Shown here piece by piece: positions 5,476 through 12,993 of a DNA stretch of 28,224 bases (the stretch's first letter is position 1; each line of letters opens with the position of its first letter). Location: the IMG/VR virus record IMGVR_UViG_3300034102_001632, positions 1 through 28,224 of that record, one strand, 5' to 3'. The notes under the pieces were generated by a model. It was not told the origin of the DNA. It saw only the letters and a list, made by a program, of their open reading frames with translations, and searched no databases. The DNA comes from a virus. The translations under genes were made by a program, and so were the position numbers.

Positions 5476-5625
5476 ATGGATCAGCACACCTACGATAATT
5501 GGGTGAAGATCAAGGAGACCTTCGAGCAGTCTGGTAATACGGACAATATGTTCTATAAGAGAGCAGTTGAAATAGTCAAAACTGGAAGAGATCCTTTGGC
5601 AAAGTTTTTTGGTGATGAAAAATGA
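5476..5625 (+). CDS. 49-residue conserved cyanophage hypothetical protein
   Basis: ATG 5476 to TGA 5625. The sequence MDQHTYDNWVKIKETFEQ continues with a Tyr/Lys-rich helix and ends in TGRDPLAKFFGDEK. Small proteins with the pattern YxNWVKIKETxE recur, as far as I recall, in T4-like cyanophages. It overlaps the next gene by 4 bases (ATGA), suggesting coupled translation. Function unknown. Confidence 0.7.
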   Translation: MDQHTYDNWVKIKETFEQSGNTDNMFYKRAVEIVKTGRDPLAKFFGDEK

Positions 5626-5828
5626 TGGAACCTTTTGATGATGATTATGTAACTCGCACAGAAGTTCAGGAGATGATCGATGCTGCTATACGAAGACACA
5701 ACCGTAATGCTTCTATCATTAGTATGTGCGTCGGTTGGGTGGTTCTTTCTCTATTTGCTGAGGGACTTTTAAGGTTGATTGGAGTTATTCCACCATTACT
5801 TCCATTTCTTAAAATTACTTTAAACTAA
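5622..5828 (+). CDS. Small single-pass membrane protein
   Basis: 68 residues. An acidic N-terminus (MEPFDDDYVTRTEVQEMIDA) leads to a basic turn (RRHNRN) and a hydrophobic stretch at about 32-66, enough for one or two passes. Start ATG 5622 overlaps the previous stop and its own stop overlaps the next start, so it is the middle of a coupled run of five genes reaching gnd. Function unknown. Confidence 0.65.
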   Translation: MMEPFDDDYVTRTEVQEMIDAAIRRHNRNASIISMCVGWVVLSLFAEGLLRLIGVIPPLLPFLKITLN

Positions 5829-5941
5829 TGAGGACAATTACCGAAAAAGATTTACAAGAACTTCAACAAAGAGTTTTACAACAAAAGATAGATGAATTGT
5901 TTGAAGAACCTTCAACTTATGAGGACGAAGACAATGAGTAA
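5828..5941 (+). CDS. 37-residue acidic hypothetical protein
   Basis: Starts on the last base of the previous stop and ends eight bases inside the next ORF. Gln/Glu-rich helix (TEKDLQELQQRVLQQKIDEL) with a very acidic tail. Support comes from the tight overlaps; no family is known. Confidence 0.5.
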   Translation: MRTITEKDLQELQQRVLQQKIDELFEEPSTYEDEDNE

Positions 5942-6029
5942 TCTTTTTATATCTTCATTTTTACTTTTTGGTTCCATTGCATTATTCATTTATTGGGGAC
6001 TTACACACGCATATTCAGGAGTTGTATGA
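5934..6029 (+). CDS. 31-residue single-pass membrane peptide
   Basis: ATG 5934 to TGA 6029, overlapping gnd by 4 bases. Almost wholly one hydrophobic helix (NLFISSFLLFGSIALFIYWG), ending in a short polar tail. The AGGAG ribosome binding site of gnd lies in its last codons, so its translation probably couples to gnd. Function unknown. Confidence 0.5.
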   Translation: MSNLFISSFLLFGSIALFIYWGLTHAYSGVV

Positions 6030-7069
6030 GAGTAGGATTAATCGGATTAGGTCGGATGGGAGAAGGAATGTCCCGTCGTATGATGAAGGCAGGAATTGAA
6101 GTCTGGGGTTATAGAAGAAATTATGAGAAAGCACAAGAAGCATATGAGAAGGGATATGTGAACGGTGTCACAACTTCTATACAAACCCTTACTCAAGTGG
6201 TAAAACATACTCAGAGTGGAGTATCAGACAAATATGGTCCAGGCATCTTTATGATGGTTGTACCTGCAGAAACAGTAGAGGAGACAATCAATGAGTTACT
6301 ACGATATTGTAGTGAAGGAGATATTATTATTGATCATGGCAATAGCAATTTTAAGGACAGTCGGAAGAGAGCAGAACGTCTGGCAAAACTTGGTATCCAA
6401 TATATTGATTGTGGCACTAGCGGTGGTGTTTATGGTTTGGATCGTGGATACTGTCTTATGGTTGGAGGTGGAAATACTGCAGTCGCCACTTGTGCAAAGA
6501 TTTTTGATGCACTCTCCCCAGGTCTCGCAGCTGCCACCAGGACTCAATTTAACTCAGACGTAACATCTGCTGAGTTTGGTTGGTTGCATTGTGGTGGTCC
6601 AGGTGCAGGACACTTTGTAAAGATGGTTCACAATGGAATTGAGTATGGTATAATGCAGGCATACGCAGAAGGATTTAATATCATTAAGAACGCCAATGCA
6701 GGTGCTCAGTATGTCAGAGAAGGAGATGCGGAAATTGCCCCAATGGGAGATCCCGAAAGTTATTGTTATGATATTGATGTTGCTGAGGTTGCTGAGTTAT
6801 GGCGTCGTGGTAGTGTGGTTGGGTCTTGGTTACTTGACCTTACTGCTGATGTGCTACGCAGGGATGGTGAGCTTAAACAGTTCTCTGGAGGTGTATCCGA
6901 CAGTGGTGAGGGTCGTTGGACTGTTTCTGCCGCTGTGGATCTGGGGGTTCCCGCTCCTGTCATTACTACTGCGTTATTTGAAAGATTTAACTCACGCAAT
7001 CTCGGATCGTTCGGAGCAAAAATCTTAAACGGAATGCGTTACATGTTTGGTGGTCATCACGTAAGATAA
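6026..7069 (+). CDS. gnd: 6-phosphogluconate dehydrogenase (decarboxylating)
   Basis: 347 residues. It oxidises 6-phosphogluconate to ribulose-5-phosphate plus CO2, making reduced nicotinamide cofactor in the oxidative pentose phosphate pathway. The N-terminal Rossmann motif is GLIGLGRMGEGMSRR (residues 4-18), followed by HGNSNF, the substrate-loop signature GTSGGVYGLDRGY and the catalytic region GAGHFVKMVHNGIEYG, whose Lys and His-Asn match the family active site. It is shorter than the roughly 470-residue E. coli enzyme and resembles the compact form found in cyanophages. Start ATG 6026 has AGGAG seven bases upstream and overlaps the preceding stop; an upstream in-frame start would add 11 residues before the Rossmann motif and is rejected. 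In cyanophages gnd is a known auxiliary metabolic gene supplying NADPH and pentose for DNA synthesis. Ribulose-5-phosphate is also the substrate of the RibB-type domain at 20841-21430. Confidence 0.93.
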   Translation: MRVGLIGLGRMGEGMSRRMMKAGIEVWGYRRNYEKAQEAYEKGYVNGVTTSIQTLTQVVKHTQSGVSDKYGPGIFMMVVPAETVEETINELLRYCSEGDIIIDHGNSNFKDSRKRAERLAKLGIQYIDCGTSGGVYGLDRGYCLMVGGGNTAVATCAKIFDALSPGLAAATRTQFNSDVTSAEFGWLHCGGPGAGHFVKMVHNGIEYGIMQAYAEGFNIIKNANAGAQYVREGDAEIAPMGDPESYCYDIDVAEVAELWRRGSVVGSWLLDLTADVLRRDGELKQFSGGVSDSGEGRWTVSAAVDLGVPAPVITTALFERFNSRNLGSFGAKILNGMRYMFGGHHVR

Positions 7070-7080
7070 AGGAGTTATTA

Positions 7081-7248
7081 ATGGGAAGATTTAATGGATT
7101 ATCGGAATACGAACTGAAACTTTTAGCAGATGCAGTCTGGTCAAGACAAAGGCATTTCGTTGCTGGAGATATAAAATTTAAAGAGTATGGAGCACTTCTA
7201 GATGAGATTCAGAAGTTGGTAGATTATAGACCAGGTGTATTTTTATAA
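7081..7248 (+). CDS. 55-residue hypothetical protein
   Basis: ATG 7081 preceded by AAAGGAG at good spacing. Helical with Arg/Trp (LSEYELKLLADAVWSRQRHF) and ending VDYRPGVFL. It follows gnd by 11 bases and is likely on the same transcript. No family is recognised. Confidence 0.65.
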   Translation: MGRFNGLSEYELKLLADAVWSRQRHFVAGDIKFKEYGALLDEIQKLVDYRPGVFL

Positions 7249-7253
7249 CAATT

Positions 7254-7376
7254 ATGTTATTGTCAAAAGCACTTTTATTTCTTTCAATTCCTTTCGTATT
7301 ATCAACACTCTACTTCGGAACACGAGGAGGATACTATGATACAAAAGATTACAACGGGAATGGAACCGCACATTAA
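7254..7376 (+). CDS. 40-residue peptide with N-terminal membrane segment
   Basis: ATG 7254 to TAA 7376. The first 21 residues are hydrophobic (KALLFLSIPFVLSTLYF) and the rest polar and Gly-rich (TRGGYYDTKDYNGNGTAH). It could be a membrane peptide or a secreted peptide. Its last 41 bases overlap the next gene, whose strong ribosome binding site (CGAGGAGG) lies inside it. Moderate support only. Confidence 0.45.
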   Translation: MLLSKALLFLSIPFVLSTLYFGTRGGYYDTKDYNGNGTAH

Positions 7377-7554
7377 ACAGAGATATCAATTTGCCGCATC
7401 AGCATTTGTAAGAATGTGGGGGCACAGTTCATTACACGATCGTCGTATTATAGAATTTTGTGAAGTATGGGCTCATAGAACTGAAAATGCCCCACTGGGC
7501 AATACTGTTGATCAATATTTTTATTATGAGTTTAAAACTTGGAGGGGATATTGA
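7336..7554 (+). CDS. 72-residue hypothetical protein
   Basis: Strong start: CGAGGAGG followed 7 bases on by ATG. The protein is rich in His, Arg, Trp and Tyr (AASAFVRMWGHSSLHDRRII), probably a small globular cytosolic protein. Its stop overlaps the next ATG. Not recognised. Confidence 0.65.
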   Translation: MIQKITTGMEPHIKQRYQFAASAFVRMWGHSSLHDRRIIEFCEVWAHRTENAPLGNTVDQYFYYEFKTWRGY

Positions 7555-7667
7555 TGTTTCATTTGGTAGAAGTGCTGGCAGCAAGTCCAGTTTGGTTGGG
7601 TCTTTGTGGAGCAGGATTGACAGTTGCTCCGATTATGGGTATAATGCTTATACACCGAAATAAATAA
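7554..7667 (+). CDS. 37-residue single-pass membrane peptide
   Basis: ATG 7554 sits on the last base of the previous stop, with GGAGGGG about 9 bases upstream. One long hydrophobic helix (VWLGLCGAGLTVAPIMGIML) and a basic end (HRNK). Function unknown; it is supported by coupling and ribosome binding site. Confidence 0.5.
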   Translation: MFHLVEVLAASPVWLGLCGAGLTVAPIMGIMLIHRNK

Positions 7668-7673
7668 CGGTGT
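7652..7673 (+). promoter_or_regulatory. Hairpin with a late-promoter-like box in its loop, before tRNA-Pro
   Basis: ACACCG (7652-7657) pairs with CGGTGT (7668-7673); the loop holds AATAAATA (7659-7666), an NATAAATA match. The same arrangement occurs at 27777-27808. Confidence 0.4.
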
Positions 7674-7675
7674 AA

Positions 7676-7749
7676 CGGAATGTAGCTCAGTTTGGTAGAG
7701 CACTCGCTTTGGGAGCGAGAAGTCGCAGGTTCGAATCCTGTCATTCCGA
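7676..7749 (+). tRNA. tRNA-Pro (anticodon TGG)
   Basis: Acceptor CGGAATG/CATTCCG, D stem GCTC/GAGC, anticodon stem CTCGC/GCGAG with loop TTTGGGA (anticodon 7710-7712), T arm GGTTCGAATCC. The unusual C1-G72 first pair is typical of bacterial proline tRNA. No encoded CCA. A hairpin GCCAGT/ACTGGC (7752-7769) follows. Confidence 0.95.
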
Positions 7750-7773
7750 TGGCCAGTTACTTCACTGGCACAC

Positions 7774-7802
7774 TTGACATACAAGTCTAAACCACTTATA
7801 AT
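7774..7802 (+). promoter_or_regulatory. Consensus sigma-70 promoter TTGACA-17-TATAAT
   Basis: Both hexamers match the consensus exactly (7774-7779 and 7797-7802) with a 17-base spacer. Start expected near 7809, 16 bases before the next ATG. It is the best-matching promoter in the window. Confidence 0.8.
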
Positions 7803-7824
7803 AACTAGGTCAACAAACAAAACA

Positions 7825-8040
7825 ATGTCTCTGATCCAAAAATTCAAGAAAGATGTTAGCACTCTTCGTTCTGCTGCTAACGGGGAATTCTACCTTGATG
7901 TAAAGAGTCCGAAACTTTATAAAAAGGTCCGTCGTTTTTATGAAAACGAAGGAGTAGTATTTTCTGGTGACCCCCTTGACGACTACGAAATGCTTATGGA
8001 GTATGTCGCTAGTGATCTTGAAACCGTTGAGGTTGCCTGA
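7825..8040 (+). CDS. 71-residue hypothetical early protein
   Basis: Start ATG 7825 is just downstream of a perfect sigma-70-type promoter; a longer in-frame reading from TTG 7774 would begin inside the -35 box and is rejected. Basic N-terminal helix (SLIQKFKKDVSTLRSAANGE), a middle LDVKSPKLYKKVRRFYENEG and an acidic C-terminus. Cytosolic and small, it overlaps the next gene by one base. Probably an early host-takeover protein by position; function unknown. Confidence 0.75.
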   Translation: MSLIQKFKKDVSTLRSAANGEFYLDVKSPKLYKKVRRFYENEGVVFSGDPLDDYEMLMEYVASDLETVEVA

Positions 8041-8303
8041 TGAAAGTGGTTAAAAAACCAACTGTTCTTCTTGAACGTTTTCCTTATCGATATGTTCAAG
8101 TTGGCATTCTTGAAATTAATGGTAACCCTGACTATCGTATTCAAAAAGTAGATTCCTACACTGGACGATATCGGGACATGTATCTTCTAGATAATGAAAT
8201 GCAACTTATGACTGCTATGGAAGATCATAACTACACTTGCTGGTTAGATCCTGATACAGTTCCTGCTTATGTGAAAGAAGATGAAGACACGGATGGTCTA
8301 TAA
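8040..8303 (+). CDS. 87-residue hypothetical early protein
   Basis: ATG 8040 shares a base with the previous stop (TGATG), so translation is coupled. Basic and beta-rich first half (TVLLERFPYRYVQVGILE), Tyr/Asp-rich middle, very acidic end (KEDEDTDGL). No membrane segment or Cys cluster. It is the second gene of the transcript from the 7774 promoter. Not recognised. Confidence 0.7.
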   Translation: MKVVKKPTVLLERFPYRYVQVGILEINGNPDYRIQKVDSYTGRYRDMYLLDNEMQLMTAMEDHNYTCWLDPDTVPAYVKEDEDTDGL

Positions 8304-8332
8304 CAGCACTGGTCGGTGATGAAATCCCCCTT

Positions 8333-8560
8333 ATGTCTAAAACAAGTGTCCTAAGATATCTTGGGAACCTTCTTCTCATAATTGGTTATCAAACTATGTT
8401 ATGGGGAGATTTTAAATATGGTTTGATAATTAAAGTTATTGGAGGTCTTCTTACAGTTCCTTTTGCTATCAAACTTAAACTCTGGGATGTACTATTCTTA
8501 TGTGCATTCTTTGGTATCTCCGAAATATCAAAGTTAACCCAACTTTTCTTGGTTTTCTAA
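8333..8560 (+). CDS. Small multi-pass membrane protein
   Basis: 75 residues, nearly all hydrophobic, with about three segments (YLGNLLLIIGYQTMLW, then LIIKVIGGLLTVPFAI, then LWDVLFLCAFFGISEI). No strong ribosome binding site is visible. It lies between two small early genes on the same strand. Function unknown. Confidence 0.55.
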   Translation: MSKTSVLRYLGNLLLIIGYQTMLWGDFKYGLIIKVIGGLLTVPFAIKLKLWDVLFLCAFFGISEISKLTQLFLVF

Positions 8561-8580
8561 AACCAAGTGGTGGAGTCAAA

Positions 8581-8712
8581 ATGACCCCTTATGAGTTTCT
8601 TGCTTCTCTCAAGAGCAAGTGGTGCGGATGGGGAATTCTTTCTCCGCCTGGTTTCCAATTTCCAGTTAAAGAATTGGTGGCGAGCCTGAGTTACCAGAGG
8701 TGGGTTGCATAA
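8581..8712 (+). CDS. 43-residue hypothetical protein
   Basis: ATG 8581 has GGTGGAG about 7 bases upstream. Trp/Gly/Pro-rich ([18 protein letters not shown]) ending in SYQRWVA; its last codons and TAA lie inside the terminator stem at 8698-8720. A longer reading from 8500 overlaps the previous gene and is less likely. Function unknown. Confidence 0.55.
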   Translation: MTPYEFLASLKSKWCGWGILSPPGFQFPVKELVASLSYQRWVA

Positions 8713-8725
8713 ACCCACCTTTTTT
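8698..8725 (+). terminator. Intrinsic terminator at the left edge of the glycan island
   Basis: AGGTGGGTT (8698-8706) pairs with AACCCACCT (8712-8720) around GCATA, followed by a run of six T (8720-8725). The stem has nine perfect pairs. It should end the early transcript. Confidence 0.85.
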
Positions 8726-8733
8726 AGTATAAT
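8705..8733 (+). promoter_or_regulatory. Promoter nested in the terminator, TTGCAT-17-TATAAT
   Basis: The -35 candidate TTGCAT (8705-8710) lies in the terminator loop and TATAAT (8728-8733) directly after its T run, spacer 17. The -35 box is a partial match. It would drive gmd. Confidence 0.55.
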
Positions 8734-8752
8734 GACTAAAAGTATTTTCTTT

Positions 8753-9754
8753 ATGAAGGTAGCATTAATTACTGGTATTACAGGACAAGATGGATCATAT
8801 CTTGCTGAATTCCTTTTACAAAAAGGATATGAAGTTCATGGTATTGTGAGAAGATCTTCTCTCATTACTACTCATCGTATTGATCACATCTATGATGAAA
8901 TACATCTTCATTATGGAGATCTGACAGATTCAACTAATTTAGTTCGTATTATTCAATTAGTTCAACCCGATGAAATTTATAATCTTGGTGCTCAAAGTCA
9001 TGTTAAAGTATCCTTTGAGATGCCTGAATACACTGCTGATGTGGATGGTATGGGAACTCTTCGTGTTCTTGAAGCAGTGCGTCTCTTGGGTATGGAAGAC
9101 CGTGTACGCATCTACCAAGCATCTACAAGCGAACTTTACGGTCTTGTTCAGGAAACTCCTCAGTCAGAAACAACTCCGTTCTATCCTCGTTCCCCTTATG
9201 GTTGTGCCAAACTTTATGGATATTGGATAACTAAAAACTATCGTGAAGCATATGGAATGTATGCTTGCACTGGGATTCTGTTTAATCACGAATCACCAAG
9301 ACGCGGTGAAACATTTGTAACTCGTAAGATTACCCGTGGTCTTTCTAAGATCTCTGTAGGACTTCAAGATGTTCTTGAACTAGGTAATCTAAATGCAAAA
9401 CGTGACTGGGGACACGCTAAAGACTTTGTTGAAGCAATGTGGTTGATGCTTCAACAAGATGAACCAGATGACTTTGTGATTGCAACTGGTGTTCAGTATT
9501 CAGTAAAGCAGTTTGTAGAAGAAGCAGCACCTTACTTTGGGATTAAGATTTTATGGGAGGGTGATGGTCTTGATGAAGTTGGTATTGATAGAAATACTGG
9601 TAGAACGATCATTAAAGTCAATCCTAAATATTTTCGACCTGCTGAAGTAGAGACTTTATTAGGTGATGCCACTAAGGCAAAGGAAAAACTAGGTTGGGAA
9701 CCTAAGATTTCCTTTAAACAACTTGTTGAGGATATGTGCATTTATGGACAGTGA
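8753..9754 (+). CDS. gmd: GDP-mannose 4,6-dehydratase
   Basis: 333 residues, an extended short-chain dehydrogenase. It converts GDP-D-mannose to GDP-4-keto-6-deoxy-D-mannose using bound NADP(H), the first step to GDP-L-fucose. Seen: the nucleotide-binding motif [15 protein letters not shown] (Gly residues at 8, 11, 14), YNLGAQSHV, the active-site block STSELYG with Thr125 and Glu127, and [12 protein letters not shown] with Tyr149 and Lys153. Spacing matches the E. coli enzyme (Thr133, Glu135, Tyr157, Lys161). ATG 8753 is chosen because the promoter -10 box at 8728 leaves no room for the upstream in-frame start. It overlaps fcl by 11 bases. First gene of the glycan island, less AT-rich than the glycosyltransferase genes behind it. 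Confidence 0.95.
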   Translation: MKVALITGITGQDGSYLAEFLLQKGYEVHGIVRRSSLITTHRIDHIYDEIHLHYGDLTDSTNLVRIIQLVQPDEIYNLGAQSHVKVSFEMPEYTADVDGMGTLRVLEAVRLLGMEDRVRIYQASTSELYGLVQETPQSETTPFYPRSPYGCAKLYGYWITKNYREAYGMYACTGILFNHESPRRGETFVTRKITRGLSKISVGLQDVLELGNLNAKRDWGHAKDFVEAMWLMLQQDEPDDFVIATGVQYSVKQFVEEAAPYFGIKILWEGDGLDEVGIDRNTGRTIIKVNPKYFRPAEVETLLGDATKAKEKLGWEPKISFKQLVEDMCIYGQ

Positions 9755-10697
9755 TTCTAGAGTATTAGTTGCTGGTGCCAACGGAATGGTTGGATCGGCA
9801 ATTGTTAGAAACCTTGAAAGTAAAGGTTATACTAATATCATCAAAGGAACTCGTGATGATGTAGATTTCACGAATCAAGATGAAACCGAAAGGTATTTTT
9901 GCTCAGAAGAACCAGAGTACGTGTTTGTTGCTGCTGCTAAAGTTGGTGGTATTATGGCAAACAACAACTATAAGGCAGACTTTCTGACTGAGAATCTCCA
10001 AATTCAAACCAATCTGATTCAGCAGTCTTACAACTTTGGTGTCAAGAAACTTCTATTTCTTGGTTCATCCTGCATTTATCCTAAGTTTGCAACTCAACCT
10101 ATTACCGAAGATCAGTTGATGACTGGTGCTCTGGAGCCAACTAATGATGCTTATGCGATTGCAAAGATTGCTGGTATTATGATGTGCCAGGCATATCGCC
10201 AGCAGCACGGGTTTAATGCCATCTCTCTGATGCCTACGAACCTTTATGGTCCCAATGACAATTTTGATTTGGAGACATCTCACGTTCTTCCTGCGATGAT
10301 TGCTAAGTTTCATTATATGAAGGAGAATGGATATACAATTGATATGGGTGGACCTTGGTATGGTACTGTGAAACTCTGGGGTGATGGTTCTGCTATGAGA
10401 GAGTTTCTGCACGTTGATGATCTTGCAGAAGCGTGTTATGTTTGTATGCAGAACTATGATGGAGCAGAGCACATTAATGTTGGAACTGGTGAGGACGTAA
10501 CAATTAAAGAACTCGCACACACAATTTCTGATGTTGTTCATTTTCCTGGAGACATTGAGTGGGACATTACAAAACCAAATGGCACTCCCCGTAAAGTTTT
10601 GAACGTGGATAAGATCAAGGCACTTGGATGGAAACCAAAAATTGGTCTCCGTGAAGGTATTGAAAAAACTTATAATTGGTATAGGAATAATCTATGA
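9744..10697 (+). CDS. fcl: GDP-L-fucose synthase
   Basis: 317 residues, extended SDR family (also called wcaG). It epimerises and reduces GDP-4-keto-6-deoxymannose to GDP-L-fucose. Seen: [13 protein letters not shown] at the N-terminus, AAAKVGGI, then [10 protein letters not shown] with Ser108 and Cys110, Tyr137 and Lys141 of the YxxxK motif (AYAIAKIAG), and [10 protein letters not shown]. Each of these is offset by one from the E. coli residues (Ser107, Cys109, Tyr136, Lys140). ATG 9744 lies inside the end of gmd. It ends in a 4-base overlap with the next gene. With gmd it completes GDP-L-fucose synthesis from GDP-mannose, which the host must supply; no mannose-activating gene is in the window. 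Confidence 0.95.
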   Translation: MDSDSRVLVAGANGMVGSAIVRNLESKGYTNIIKGTRDDVDFTNQDETERYFCSEEPEYVFVAAAKVGGIMANNNYKADFLTENLQIQTNLIQQSYNFGVKKLLFLGSSCIYPKFATQPITEDQLMTGALEPTNDAYAIAKIAGIMMCQAYRQQHGFNAISLMPTNLYGPNDNFDLETSHVLPAMIAKFHYMKENGYTIDMGGPWYGTVKLWGDGSAMREFLHVDDLAEACYVCMQNYDGAEHINVGTGEDVTIKELAHTISDVVHFPGDIEWDITKPNGTPRKVLNVDKIKALGWKPKIGLREGIEKTYNWYRNNL

Positions 10698-11365
10698 AAT
10701 TTCTAACTTTTTTAAACTCTGGATGTCTTGATATTTGTCTGAATATGTTGAAGTCTGCTGAAAAAGTAGGCATTAATATGGATGACTTTATGATTGCTTG
10801 TATGGATGGGGAGGTTTATAACTCCCTTTCTAACAATGAATATAAGGGTGCCTTTCTTTATATGAATCAACAACTGAAAGAATATCAAGACTGGACTTTT
10901 AATCAAAACAGTGGATTTAGAAATATCGTAAGACATAAGTGGAAGATTATTGATCAGGTTCATAAAGAACATCCTAATCTGATGTGGGTTGATACTGATA
11001 TTGTTTTTAAGCAAAATCCTGTTGAGATTCTTACAGGGCACGAAGAGGTATTGTTTCAGACTGATGCTCCTGGTTCCACAATCTGTACCGGGTTTATGGT
11101 CTTTAATGAAACTCCAGAGTGCCGTCAATTGGTTGCAGAATGTGGTGCAGATGAAACAGATGATGATCAATTGATTATGAATAGAATTGCATTAAGTAAA
11201 TACAATGATCATATCGCACTTTTATCAGAAGATTTATTTCCAAATGGTAATGTCTATTATCAACAGGGTAAAAAAGAAAATGCAATGATTGTTCATAATA
11301 ATTGGATGGTTGGAGTCGAAACTAAGATTAATAAGTTTAAGGAGGAAGGACTGTGGCACTTATAA
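10694..11365 (+). CDS. Glycosyltransferase, nucleotide-diphospho-sugar transferase type (GT77-like)
   Basis: 223 residues with a GT-A fold signature: MWVDTDIVFKQNP, whose DTD is the metal-binding DxD motif near residue 100, then VLFQTDAPGSTICTGFMVF and DDQLIMNRIA. This order (DxD, a GFM(V/I) segment, DDQ) is typical of the Nucleotid_trans group (PF03407). It should move a sugar from a nucleotide donor to a growing glycan in the cytoplasm; donor and acceptor are unknown. It starts by ATGA overlap with fcl, and its last codons contain the ribosome binding site of the next gene. Confidence 0.8.
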   Translation: MKFLTFLNSGCLDICLNMLKSAEKVGINMDDFMIACMDGEVYNSLSNNEYKGAFLYMNQQLKEYQDWTFNQNSGFRNIVRHKWKIIDQVHKEHPNLMWVDTDIVFKQNPVEILTGHEEVLFQTDAPGSTICTGFMVFNETPECRQLVAECGADETDDDQLIMNRIALSKYNDHIALLSEDLFPNGNVYYQQGKKENAMIVHNNWMVGVETKINKFKEEGLWHL

Positions 11366-12216
11366 AAAATGATGGATTGAGACCTAAACCAATATCACCA
11401 ACTTATCCACCATATCATAATGGAGAGTATCTTGAAGAGTATTTCTTTAAGAGGTGGAATGAAGAAAGTGTTAAAACTGATAGGGAATATATTGATATTT
11501 TTTGGACAAATAATTTTTGCAATTCTATGTTTGCTGGATTGCAGTATCCAAATATTCAAGAAGAAATTGATAATAACTTAAATCCTAATGGAAAGTATTT
11601 TACAGTATCGCAATTTGATGACGGACCTTTTGAAAAATTTCCTGAAGATACATTAATTTTTTCTGCTGGTGGTAATCGTGAAGGTGAGAATATTGTCCCT
11701 ATACCATTGATTTGTAGTTCTATTCCTAAAGATTTAATACCTAATAAAGAGAAAACTATTTTTGCATCTTTTGTTGGTTCCAGAAATACACATCCTATTC
11801 GTATGGATATGTGCAATCATTTGTCGGAAAAAGATGGATATGAAATTTCTGCAGGAAACTGGTCTACGACAGTTCCTATAGATAACTTTAAAAGATTTAT
11901 TGATATTACTTGTGCCAGTAAATTTGGACTTGCACCAAGGGGATATGGTAAGAGTAGTTTTAGACTTTATGAAATTCTTCAATTGGGAACTGTTCCAGTT
12001 TACATATCGGATATTCATTATCTACCTTGGATGGATGAATTGGATTGGAATGATTTTTGTGTTCCCATTAATGAAGATGAAATAGATCAAATTGATGATA
12101 TACTTAAATCAATTTCTGATGTAGAATATAATAAACTCCTTGAGAATGGTAAAAAAATTTATAGCAAATATTTTTCCCTTGAAGGAATGTTCCAAAACAT
12201 TATCAAAAGAATTTAA
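11353..12216 (+). CDS. Exostosin-family (GT47-like) glycosyltransferase
   Basis: 287 residues. The C-terminal half has the exostosin signature: FASFVGSRNTHPIR, then KFGLAPRGYGKSSFRLYEIL followed by QLGTVPVYISD, the donor-binding part of this GT-B family. The start is a GTG at 11353; GGAGG at 11341-11345 lies 7 bases upstream, and no in-frame ATG gives equal support. It overlaps the previous gene by 13 bases. The N-terminal third is divergent. Sugar specificity cannot be read; exostosin relatives include glucuronyl-, xylosyl- and galactosyltransferases. It begins the strongly AT-rich part of the island. Confidence 0.82.
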   Translation: MALIKNDGLRPKPISPTYPPYHNGEYLEEYFFKRWNEESVKTDREYIDIFWTNNFCNSMFAGLQYPNIQEEIDNNLNPNGKYFTVSQFDDGPFEKFPEDTLIFSAGGNREGENIVPIPLICSSIPKDLIPNKEKTIFASFVGSRNTHPIRMDMCNHLSEKDGYEISAGNWSTTVPIDNFKRFIDITCASKFGLAPRGYGKSSFRLYEILQLGTVPVYISDIHYLPWMDELDWNDFCVPINEDEIDQIDDILKSISDVEYNKLLENGKKIYSKYFSLEGMFQNIIKRI

Positions 12217-12231
12217 AACCTGTAAAAAATT

Positions 12232-12993
12232 ATGACAACATATTACGACAAATTAAAAGAATTACTTACACCATATGATCTTGGATTTACCAAGATGAGA
12301 ATAGGACCTCCTTGTGATGGTGGATATGTGATTTATCAGGAACCTTTGTTAAAAACTAATAGTGTTTATTCTCTCGGAATAGGTCCAGTTTGTGGTTCTG
12401 ATTTTCAATTAGCCCAAATGGGAAAGATTGTTCATATGTATGATGCAGAACCATTTGCACATAATAATCATCCAAATTATCGATTCAAGCAAATTTATGT
12501 GACTTCAGAAGTTATCGATAATGAACTTGAATCTATCGATGATAATAATCTTCTTATGTGTATGGATATAGAAGGTGGTGAATATGAAATTTTGTCTAAT
12601 ATGAAAGAAGAAAACCTTTTAAAGTTTTCTCAGATTTCTATTGAGATTCACTGGATTGGTGGTGAAAATCGTATTGTGGAAGGAGTACCTCAGAATGGTG
12701 GTAGGGCACTTAATGATAATGGTGAGTCCGTCATTAGAATGTTTGAAAAATTAAATAAACATTTCTATCTGTATCATATTCACGTTAATAATGGTGCCAA
12801 CCCATTTGAAGATTTTCCTGATGTAATTGAATGTTCTTATCTAAGAAAAGATATGTGTATTCATACTGATAAGGGAAATTATGTTACTATACATAAGGAG
12901 ACTAAACCATATCCTTTAGTTGGGTTGGATTATCCAAATTACACAGGTCCAAGTAATTTGGCAGTAAATGATAAACTTGATTGGTGGTTATGA
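12232..12993 (+). CDS. FkbM-like SAM-dependent methyltransferase
   Basis: 253 residues. YSLGIGPVCGSDFQLAQMG is a SAM-binding loop, YDAEP the acidic end of strand 2, and CMDIEGGEYEIL is the hallmark D-(I/V)-E-G-x-E segment of the FkbM family (Methyltransf_21, PF05050). FkbM proteins O-methylate sugars. The N-terminal MRIGPPCDGGYV resembles other members. Its last codon overlaps the next start by 4 bases. In this context it probably methylates a hydroxyl of the glycan or a sugar nucleotide; the acceptor is unknown. Confidence 0.75.
   Translation: MTTYYDKLKELLTPYDLGFTKMRIGPPCDGGYVIYQEPLLKTNSVYSLGIGPVCGSDFQLAQMGKIVHMYDAEPFAHNNHPNYRFKQIYVTSEVIDNELESIDDNNLLMCMDIEGGEYEILSNMKEENLLKFSQISIEIHWIGGENRIVEGVPQNGGRALNDNGESVIRMFEKLNKHFYLYHIHVNNGANPFEDFPDVIECSYLRKDMCIHTDKGNYVTIHKETKPYPLVGLDYPNYTGPSNLAVNDKLDWWL

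Noticed and set aside
10065-10541. 158-codon minus-strand open frame opposite fcl
   Set aside because: Antisense of a gene with all catalytic motifs; composition is not protein-like.
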